From: Streptococcus mitis subsp. hohhotensis | Lineage (GTDB): Bacteria > Bacillota > Bacilli > Lactobacillales > Streptococcaceae | Assembly (NCBI RefSeq): GCF_020089495.2 | Contig: NZ_JAIRCA020000018.1 | Span: forward strand, 1 to 43,210 | Direction: 5' to 3' | DNA length: 43,210 nucleotides | Shown: positions 35,238 to 43,210 of the stretch, one piece after another | How positions within the stretch are numbered: the first letter of the stretch is position 1 | Layout of the letters: every line of letters begins with the position of its first letter | Notes under the pieces: model-generated | Database searches by the model: none | What the model saw: only the letters and a program-made list of their open reading frames with translations | Told to the model about the DNA's origin: nothing | Program-made: the position numbers and the translations under genes

Positions 35238-36233
35238 TCATTCCTCATCTAACAGGGGAATACGGATATCAACTGCCAGCCCTTGCTTGGGAGCTGTCAA
35301 TAACTGAACCGTCCCTGCCATATCTTCAACCCGCTCCTTGATATTGCGGAGTCCATAACTCAAGTCATCTAAACTCGCTAACTGAAAACCAATTCCATTG
35401 TCCACTACCTTCAGTTGCAATTCAAGATCCGTCTGATAGAGGTAGACATCCAGACAAGAGGCCTGGGCATGACGGAGGGTATTGCTGATCAACTCCTGCA
35501 AGATGCGGAAGATATGCTCCTCGATTTTCTTAGGTAATTTCGTCACATTCTGCTTAAGACTAACCTTGAGATCACTCTTGTCCTCAAGCTCTTTTAGAAG
35601 AATTTGAATCCCTTCAACCAGACTCTTCTCTTCCAACTCAACTGGGCGCAAATGCAGGAGCAAGACCCGCAAATCCTTCTGGGCAGTTTCTAAAATAGCT
35701 GTGACACTTTGCAATTGGATCTGCATCTTTTCTCTATCCAGTTTCAAAGCCTGCTGACTGACACCTGACAAAATCATGTGGGCCGCAAACAACTCCTGAC
35801 TGACGGTATCGTGCAAATCTCGAGCAATCCGTTTTCTTTCCTTCTCAACGATTTCCTCTTCCTGAGTAAGACTGTGATTTTCAGCCTTTTGAAGCGCTTC
35901 TGTCAAGAGGTTAAGTTTCCCTGACAAGGACTTGAAACTGGCGTCCAAATCTGGATCTGAAACCTGAACCACTTCTTGCCCTGCCAATAAACGCTTGAGA
36001 TTGGCCTGCATTTTTCTTAGAGAAAGCTCTTCCACACCTCGCCAAAACAGGGCTAAGAGACAGGTCATGGACATGCTAAATACCAACAACAAAAAAACAA
36101 ATTTTTCTGTTTTTTCGACATCATGCAGGAAAATAGACCAGTCAAAGTCAAGGATTTCCAGCAAGCTGTGGGAGAAAAATAAGACAAACAGGAAGGAGGT
36201 GAGGGCAATGATTACATAAGCTTGTTTTTTCAT
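35238..36233 (-). CDS. liaS: Sensor histidine kinase LiaS
   Basis: LiaS is a membrane histidine kinase of the HPK7 (NarX-like) type that phosphorylates LiaR. The 331-residue product has two membrane segments (about residues 5-28 and 44-66) with a very short external loop, the mark of intramembrane-sensing kinases. The phospho-acceptor is His141 in ARDLHDTVSQ, and the HATPase_c motifs LISNTLRHAQA and VVDNGIGF are present. Its ATG overlaps the liaF stop by four bases. LiaF normally keeps it off. Confidence 0.95.
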   Translation of the reverse strand: MKKQAYVIIALTSFLFVLFFSHSLLEILDFDWSIFLHDVEKTEKFVFLLLVFSMSMTCLLALFWRGVEELSLRKMQANLKRLLAGQEVVQVSDPDLDASFKSLSGKLNLLTEALQKAENHSLTQEEEIVEKERKRIARDLHDTVSQELFAAHMILSGVSQQALKLDREKMQIQLQSVTAILETAQKDLRVLLLHLRPVELEEKSLVEGIQILLKELEDKSDLKVSLKQNVTKLPKKIEEHIFRILQELISNTLRHAQASCLDVYLYQTDLELQLKVVDNGIGFQLASLDDLSYGLRNIKERVEDMAGTVQLLTAPKQGLAVDIRIPLLDEE

Positions 36234-36928
36234 CCTCTGACCACCTCAACATCTCCAATCATAGTGGTCAAGAAAATTTTGACACTCTTATTACTCTTGA
36301 GATAGTCTCTTGTTTCCTGATGATAGTGTTCATTACGGAGGGCTCGCTTGGGCTGGTTGAAAAAAGTCAAATCACCATAGAGACAGTTAACGCTGAGACT
36401 GACTTCCACATCGACAGGTACGATGATTTTGGTCGTTCCTACCATCTTTCTGAGGATAATGACATTGTCATGATTGGTTAGGATGACCCTCTCCAAATGA
36501 ATGGTATCCTTGCCCATGAGGCGAAAAAGATTGATATCATCAAACTGGCAAGTCTGATAGCTTGAAAAATGATGGAGATTTCCAAACCAACGATTTTTCT
36601 CCTTCTTAACCGTCACCACCTCTTCAAACACCAAATTGGTTTGCTCTTTTTCCTGATTCATCATCGGATAAAGAAGAAAGAGGCTGTATATAACCGCAAC
36701 AAAAATAGCTAAAATCACAAAAGGATTGAGCATGACGATGAAAAAGAAGAGAATGGTTGCCACCACCAAAAGAAGGTTATTGCCTTCTTTACCAGTGTAA
36801 TAACGAATCAAAAGCAAAAAGAGGAATAGAATCAGCAGAAAACGCGAAAAATGCTCTGATACCATCAAAATCAGAGCTCCTGTCAAAAGACAGGTTTCGA
36901 TAAATAAAAAGATTTTAAATTTTCTCAT
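36230..36928 (-). CDS. liaF: LiaF-like transmembrane protein
   Basis: LiaF is the membrane inhibitor of LiaS. The 232-residue product has an N-terminal run of four hydrophobic segments (about residues 1-90), then a soluble beta-rich part (DUF2154-like) with repeats of short strands, such as TIHLERVILTNHDNVIILRKMVGTTKIIVPVDVEVSL. The gene starts the liaF-liaS-liaR unit and overlaps liaS by four bases. A weak TAAAAT -10 lies upstream (36952-36946 region). Its identity rests on position and topology as much as on sequence. Confidence 0.88.
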   Translation of the reverse strand: MRKFKIFLFIETCLLTGALILMVSEHFSRFLLILFLFLLLIRYYTGKEGNNLLLVVATILFFFIVMLNPFVILAIFVAVIYSLFLLYPMMNQEKEQTNLVFEEVVTVKKEKNRWFGNLHHFSSYQTCQFDDINLFRLMGKDTIHLERVILTNHDNVIILRKMVGTTKIIVPVDVEVSLSVNCLYGDLTFFNQPKRALRNEHYHQETRDYLKSNKSVKIFLTTMIGDVEVVRG

Positions 36929-36990
36929 AGGTTCATCCTCTCCCTTCTATTTTATCACACTTCAAAAAAGTCACCTCAGTCTAAAGATGG

Positions 36991-38992
<2,002 letters not shown>

Positions 38993-39006
<14 letters not shown>

Positions 39007-39946
39007 CTTGACTCAAATCCTTTGTTTTCGACACAATCAAGCGATAACGTTGACCAAAGATTTCTGAGAGGTGTACCAAGTCTTTCTCTTGACAGAGAAC
39101 CTTGACATTGGGACCAGCATCCATAGTAAAGTAGCAGGCTTCCCCTTGCTCACGAAGCTGGCGGACAAAGTCCATTGCTTCATAGCTTGCATCCGTCAGA
39201 TAAGAAAAGGCTGGTGATGCTGTTTTGGTCGTAGCGTGCATAGCCAGGGCATTTTCCTCCGTTAACTCCCCAACCTTGGCAAAGTCATTTTCCTTGAGAT
39301 AAACCAGCATATCCTGATAATCCTTCTCAGACTGACGCACCCAGTCATCAAAGGTCGTCGAGGTTTCCACACAAAGTTTCATCCCGTCACGGCTAGAGAT
39401 TGGTTTTTTCTTATCCTCTAGCACCAACATAATCATAGCTAGTTTCAGGTCTGTCTCTACCAGGTAAATCTCTCCGCTATCCTTGTCCCAGGCACCTAAT
39501 GGTCCATAAAAACTCCGAGAGGAAGAGCCTGAGGCAAATTTAGCCTCCTGTGCCAACTGACTCCGCTCCAATCCAAGCTTAAAATAAGCATTACAAGCCT
39601 TGACCAAGGCGGACAAGCCACTAGAACTTGAGGACAGACCCGCTGCAGTAGGCATATTATTTTGAGTATCGATACGGACAAATCCCTCACCAGCTGGACG
39701 GTAACGGTCAATAATCTTGCTCATCTTGGTATGCTCCGCCTCATTTTGTAGCTGAGCATTGATATAAAAGGCATCAGCAGTCGCATGGGCTGGTAAAGGT
39801 GACAAAGTCGTTTCCGTGTACATATTTTCCAAAGTCAGAGAGATACTGCTAGTAGCAGGCACCATCTCTTTTTCTTTTTTCTTTCCCCAATATTTGATAA
39901 TAGCAATATTTGCGTAAGAACGTACTGTTACAGGCTCTCTATCCAT
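38993..39946 (-). CDS. mvaD: Diphosphomevalonate decarboxylase
   Basis: MvaD makes isopentenyl diphosphate by ATP-driven decarboxylation. The 317-residue GHMP-family product has ANIAIIKYWGKK near residue 12 and the serine-rich PTAAGLSSSSSGLSAL loop. A conserved aspartate stands in FTMDAGPNVKVL near 280. It overlaps both mvaK1 (19 bases) and mvaK2 (14 bases). Confidence 0.97.
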
Positions 39947-40806
39947 GTCTGAACAGCTCCTTTCTCTTCTAATCTTTCTGCTAGTTTTTGAGCTTGAGTC
40001 AAATTGGTTGCCAAGGCTATGATACAGCCTCCAAGCCCACCACCGCTCATCTTGGCACCCAGAGCACCGTGGCTAAGAGCCGTTTCAACCAAAGAATCTG
40101 ACTCAGGACTACTGACCCCAATTTCTTTTAAATGTAAATGCGCTTGACTGAGGATTTGCCCCAGCCCCTCAGCATCTTTTCGTGAAATCTCTTCTTCTGC
40201 CTGCCGGGTCAATTCTCCCAAAGCATGCAAAAACGGTAGGGCATCCTTGCCCTTGTTTTGAACCACTTGGATGGCTTCACGAGTATGACCATAAACGCCC
40301 GTATCGGCAATTACCAAATAGGCAGATAAATCCATCTCAAGCTCTGTAAATCCTACATTCTTAATAAAGCGAATAGGCTGGTCACTGAGACAGGTCTTAG
40401 CATCCAAACCACTCGGATTCATATGGGCAATCATCTCAGCCCGATTGACCAAAACTTCTAGTACATCATGAGGCAGTTCTGCCTGATAGTAGTCAAATAC
40501 CGCACGAATGGCCGCTATGCTGATAGCTGCTGATGAACCCATTCCTCGTTTTTCAGGAATAGCCGAGTCAATCTCACAGCGAATACAAGCATCCTTGATA
40601 TTTAGATGTTCAAGTGAAGCATACACCGCCATGGATAAGGTATCCTCCTCATAAAGGCGCCAAGGACTCGCTGCAGGAACTACCTTACAAGTCACCTCTA
40701 CCTCCAAAAGAGGCAGGGAAATGGCAGGATAACCGTAAACGACCGCATGCTCCCCTATTAAAATAATCTTACTATGTGCCTGACCGACACCAACTCTTTT
40801 TGTCAT
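39928..40806 (-). CDS. mvaK1: Mevalonate kinase
   Basis: Mevalonate kinase phosphorylates mevalonate at the start of the lower pathway. The 292-residue GHMP kinase has GEHAVVYGYPAI at 18-29, the ATP-binding PEKRGMGSSAA motif (84-94), and the C-terminal GAKMSGGGLGGCIIAL. It heads the operon mvaK1-mvaD-mvaK2-fni. A RUP element lies 32 bases upstream of its ATG, so the leader carries an inserted repeat. HMG-CoA synthase and reductase are not in this window. Confidence 0.97.
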   Translation of the reverse strand: MTKRVGVGQAHSKIILIGEHAVVYGYPAISLPLLEVEVTCKVVPAASPWRLYEEDTLSMAVYASLEHLNIKDACIRCEIDSAIPEKRGMGSSAAISIAAIRAVFDYYQAELPHDVLEVLVNRAEMIAHMNPSGLDAKTCLSDQPIRFIKNVGFTELEMDLSAYLVIADTGVYGHTREAIQVVQNKGKDALPFLHALGELTRQAEEEISRKDAEGLGQILSQAHLHLKEIGVSSPESDSLVETALSHGALGAKMSGGGLGGCIIALATNLTQAQKLAERLEEKGAVQTWIESL

Positions 40807-40837
40807 TTTTTCCTTTTGCTAGACGAAAAAGCCGTCT

Positions 40838-40945
40838 CATACTCAATGAAAATCAAAAAGCAAACTAGGAAGCTAGCCGCAGGCTGTACTTGAGTACGGT
40901 AAGGCGACGCTGACGTGGTTTGAATTTGATTTTCGAAGAGTATTA
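40838..40945. repeat. RUP element (second copy)
   Basis: The core 40839-40943 is 105 bp and is a near-identical, inverted copy of the element at 13456-13560. It starts ATACTCAATGAAAATC and ends GATTTTCGAAGAGTAT, with TA-rich flanks. It lies in the upstream region of mvaK1. Confidence 0.9.
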
Positions 40946-40996
40946 TTTTTTCCTACAAGTATTTATTCTCTCCTATCTATTTTATTATATTTTCAC

Positions 40997-41026
40997 AAAA
41001 AAAGCGATTGTTTCCTTCACAATCGC
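40997..41026 (-). terminator. Terminator after the choline-binding protein gene
   Basis: GCGATTGT, a 7-base loop, ACAATCGC and a run of seven T (minus strand) end the choline-binding protein gene. Confidence 0.9.
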
Positions 41027-41034
41027 CTCTTTCA

Positions 41035-42060
41035 TTATTGAACCCATTCACCATTATAGTTGACAGAATAGCCATCTACAGTCGTATTCACTGCCAAAGC
41101 ACCTGAGCTATAAGCATAGTACCATTTGCCATTAACCTGGAACCAACCTGTCTTCATATCTCCATTACTTGCATTTAGGTAATACCAAGTTGAACCATCT
41201 TGATACCAACCAGTTGCCATAGCTCCTGATGAACGGAGATAGTACCACTTGTTACCAAGGTATTGCCAGCCCGTTTTCATATCACCATTTGGCTGGTCTA
41301 AATAATACCAAGTTGAGCCTTCCTGATACCAGCCAGTTGTCATAGCTCCTGAGGAACGGAGGTAGTACCACTTGTTACCAAGATATTGCCAACCAGTTTG
41401 CATAATACCAGTTGTTGGATCTAGATAATACCATGGAGCAGCTTTTAGCTTATCTTCATCATATGTAAGAGGAAAATCCTTAACCCAACCACGTGCTAGC
41501 TCCCCAACAGTCAATCGGTTGATGCGAGAATCAAAACCACCATCCTTCAGTAAATAATACCAGTGCCCCTCATCATAAATCCAACCAGTTTTTAAGGTGT
41601 GATAACTACGTTGATCTTCAAAATAATAGACTCGTTTCTCTGCTGGACTATTATATTGTTCCCCATGATGCTTGTTGACATTTGTAGCTGTTTTTGCTTC
41701 TAAAACTTGCTTGCCAACAAATTCTTGTAGTACCCCATCTTGACCAAAGTAAAACCAATCTGGTCTAAAAGCAACATCTTGCCTTATAGAAGAACCAATC
41801 GTAACCCCTTCGTGTGGAGCAGGTATATATTGCCAACCAACAACCATTTCACCATTATAATCAAAATAATAGGTCTTGCCATCAATCACTCGCCAGTAGG
41901 TTTCTTTGAGTTCACCCTTCTTGTAGTAGGTTCTACCATTTTCTTGGACAAATTGCCAACCTTCTGAATCAGCATCATCCGCCAATACTGCACTTGTCGC
42001 TAGCAAACCGAAGAAAAAGACTGCCAATGCAATTTGCATCAATTTTTTTATTATTTTCAT
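41035..42060 (-). CDS. Choline-binding surface protein, CbpC/CbpF/CbpJ-like
   Basis: This secreted protein binds the phosphocholine of teichoic acids. The 341-residue product has a Sec signal peptide (1-27, ending AVLA). Choline-binding repeats run through the protein, degenerate in the middle and regular from about residue 208 (TGWQYLGNKWYYLRSSGAM, TGWYQ.GSTWYYL). No amidase, lysozyme or protease domain is visible. It closely resembles pneumococcal CbpF, a modular protein reported to inhibit the lysozyme LytC, and the related CbpC and CbpJ. Its place beside mvaK1 suits the cbpC/cbpJ locus. A consensus promoter and AGGAGG precede the ATG. Which paralogue it is cannot be settled by eye. Confidence 0.92.
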   Translation of the reverse strand: MKIIKKLMQIALAVFFFGLLATSAVLADDADSEGWQFVQENGRTYYKKGELKETYWRVIDGKTYYFDYNGEMVVGWQYIPAPHEGVTIGSSIRQDVAFRPDWFYFGQDGVLQEFVGKQVLEAKTATNVNKHHGEQYNSPAEKRVYYFEDQRSYHTLKTGWIYDEGHWYYLLKDGGFDSRINRLTVGELARGWVKDFPLTYDEDKLKAAPWYYLDPTTGIMQTGWQYLGNKWYYLRSSGAMTTGWYQEGSTWYYLDQPNGDMKTGWQYLGNKWYYLRSSGAMATGWYQDGSTWYYLNASNGDMKTGWFQVNGKWYYAYSSGALAVNTTVDGYSVNYNGEWVQ

Positions 42061-42081
42061 TAGACGTATCCTCCTGCAAGA

Positions 42082-42110
42082 ATTATAGTAAAAATTAAAT
42101 TGTATGTCAA
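42082..42110 (-). promoter_or_regulatory. Consensus promoter of the choline-binding protein gene
   Basis: TTGACA (42110-42105), 17 bases and TATAAT (42087-42082) are a perfect sigma-A promoter. Start of transcription near 42075 would fall at the first base of the AGGAGG ribosome binding site (42075-42070), leaving a leader of about 15 bases. Confidence 0.9.
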
Positions 42111-42152
42111 TATGACGGCTTTAAAATCATATAATAACGAAACATATTAAAA

Positions 42153-42302
42153 ATTGAAACAGTAGTAGTACACTTTGGCTTTGAAAATATTTTTAGAAAT
42201 TATAGTATATTGAAACTATAATAGTACACCATGACTCCTAAAATATATCATATTGAATCTAGAATACTACATTGTGCATACTAAAATATTCCTAGAAATT
42301 AA
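42153..42302. repeat. Three degenerate direct repeats in the intergenic region
   Basis: ATTGAAAC-type openings recur at 42153, 42209 and 42252. Each is followed by an ATAGTACAC-like block and an AAAATAT block; the first and third copies end TAGAAATT. The unit is about 43-56 bases. No coding potential is seen. It fills the 439-base gap between the choline-binding protein promoter and the LPXTG gene terminator; from 42303 to 42391 I see only T-rich sequence. Confidence 0.6.
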
Positions 42303-42391
42303 TTTGAATTTCCTAATCTATTTCTTCACATCTTATTTCACTCCACTATATTATGACGCGCTTACAGTCAGCCTTCAACTTCCTGAAATGC

Positions 42392-42430
42392 AAAAATCCC
42401 CTAGCAGACTTTCCTGCTAGGAGATTTTCT
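42392..42430 (-). terminator. Terminator after the LPXTG protein gene
   Basis: AAAATCTCCTAGCAG, a short loop, CTGCTAGGGGATTTTT (minus strand) is a long terminator hairpin, about 70 bases after the LPXTG gene stop. Confidence 0.9.
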
Positions 42431-42499
42431 TATGAGAGGTACTTATTTAAGCTTTGAAAATCGGACTTATCATCTGATAATTATCAAATAATCTGCCAA

Positions 42500-43210
42500 T
42501 TAAGCTTCTTCGTCTTCTTTACGACGACGGCCTGCAAGACCAAGACCAAGTAATGCACTTGCGGCTGCTGCTACCATAGCTACAGTAGAATCTACTGTAC
42601 CTGTATTTGGCAACTCTTTCGCTCCTGCTTTCTTAGCTGGTGTTGCTGCATGTGAGCCTTGTTCAGCAGATGTAACTGCTTTATCAGCTGGTGCTACTGC
42701 ATGTGAGCCTTGTTCAGCAGATGTAACTGCTTTATCAGCTGGGATTACAGCTGTGCTACCATCTGGGAAGGTTACTGTAGTTGTGCCATCTTTACCTACT
42801 TTAACATCTGTTGCTGTTGGGTTTGATTTCTTAACTGCTTCTGCTACTTTAGCTTTTTCAGCGTCTGTCAAGTTGCTTGGATCTGTAACTTGTGTTACTG
42901 ATGGATCTTTAACACCATCTGCATCCTTAGACTTATCATCTGCTTTATTAGCTGGGATTACTGCTGTTGTGCCATCTTTACCTACTTTAACATCTGTTGC
43001 TGTTGGATTAGATTTCTTAACTGCCTTATCTGCTGGGATTACTGCTGTTGTACCATCTGGGTAAGTGACAGTTGCTGTGCCATCTTTGCCAACTTTAACA
43101 TCTGTTACTGTTGGGTTTGATTTCTTAACTGCTTCTGCTACCTTAGCTTTTTCTGCTTCAGTCAAGTTGCTTGGATCTACAACTGGTGTTACCGCTGGAT
43201 CCTTAACTGC
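42500..43210 (-). CDS. LPXTG-anchored repeat surface protein, C-terminal part (runs off the window)
   Basis: The frame stays open to the window edge, so only the last 236 residues are seen; apparent starts such as the TTG at 43165 are internal leucines. The C-terminus is a sortase A signal: LPNTG, a hydrophobic segment and the basic tail GRRRKEDEEA. Before it come repeats of about 62 residues with LTEAEKAKVAEAVKKSNPT and VTYPDGTTAVIPADKAV, resembling Rib/alpha-like surface repeats. The middle copy is shortened. Two 17-residue linker repeats (TSAEQGSHA, with APADKAV or TPAKKAG) lie next to the anchor. The adhesive domain, if any, is outside the window. Function is unknown. Confidence 0.9.
   Translation of the reverse strand, partial: AVKDPAVTPVVDPSNLTEAEKAKVAEAVKKSNPTVTDVKVGKDGTATVTYPDGTTAVIPADKAVKKSNPTATDVKVGKDGTTAVIPANKADDKSKDADGVKDPSVTQVTDPSNLTDAEKAKVAEAVKKSNPTATDVKVGKDGTTTVTFPDGSTAVIPADKAVTSAEQGSHAVAPADKAVTSAEQGSHAATPAKKAGAKELPNTGTVDSTVAMVAAAASALLGLGLAGRRRKEDEEA
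42639..42740. repeat. 51-bp tandem duplication in the LPXTG gene
   Basis: Two nearly identical 51-base units (42639-42689 and 42690-42740) encode the 17-residue linker repeat next to the cell-wall anchor. The unit length is a multiple of three, so copy-number change keeps the frame. Confidence 0.88.

Noticed and set aside
42475..42486. TGATAATTATCA palindrome after the LPXTG gene
   Set aside because: It is a 12-base AT-rich palindrome downstream of a stop codon with no promoter nearby; chance is enough to explain it.
43163..43165. Start codon of the LPXTG protein gene at 43165
   Set aside because: It is a TTG leucine inside a repeat; the frame continues to the window edge.

Overview
The window looks like chromosome of a Streptococcus of the mitis/pneumoniae group. 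The evidence is gene order plus lineage-marked elements: a FabT-FabM-FabK type fatty-acid cluster, a choline-binding surface protein, two 105-bp RUP elements, a ComE-box peptide gene matching briC, and a mevalonate operon followed by liaFSR. From sequence alone I cannot separate S. pneumoniae, S. pseudopneumoniae and S. mitis. The type III restriction-modification pair and the repeat-rich LPXTG protein look strain-variable.

Layout, left to right. 1-1613 (+): efp, an Asp23/Gls24-family gene and nusB. 1621-1759: a nested palindrome between convergent transcription units. 1772-2817 (-): a double-glycine peptide gene (briC-like) and a CPBP membrane protease gene behind a textbook ComE box. 2864-13425 (-): the full type II fatty acid synthesis cluster in the order fabM, fabT-fabH-acpP, fabK-fabD-fabG-fabF-accB-fabZ-accC-accD-accA, with FabT-type operator candidates. 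13741-16967 (+): aspartate kinase, a DUF956 gene, and T-box-controlled serS. 16988-20288 (-): a TDT-family transporter, an AhpD-like protein, and an alanine/glycine:cation symporter behind a glycine riboswitch. 20369-24979 (-): type III restriction-modification res and mod. 25163-28450 (-): mutS2, cvpA and a zapA-like gene. 28537-32521 (+): rnhC, lepB and recD2. 32569-36928 (-): tig, a frameshifted AlkD-like gene, and liaR-liaS-liaF. 37005-40806 (-): the mevalonate operon mvaK1-mvaD-mvaK2-fni. 41035-43210 (-): a choline-binding protein and the C-terminal part of an LPXTG-anchored repeat protein that runs off the window.

How the genes work together. Much of the window concerns the envelope: acyl chains (fab/acc), isoprenoid precursor for undecaprenyl carrier (mva/fni), envelope-stress sensing (liaFSR), protein export (lepB), folding (tig) and two surface proteins. 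The competence-linked BriC-type peptide gene lies directly downstream of the fatty-acid cluster it is reported to influence. RNA-level control is frequent: a T-box on serS, a glycine riboswitch on the symporter, and an attenuator-like hairpin between acpP and fabK. The observations I rate highest are the ComE-box promoter with an overlapping TTGACA -35, the peptide/CPBP pair, the overlapping inverted repeats in the mod leader, the probable 10-bp deletion that broke the AlkD-like gene, and the apparently leaderless rnhC.
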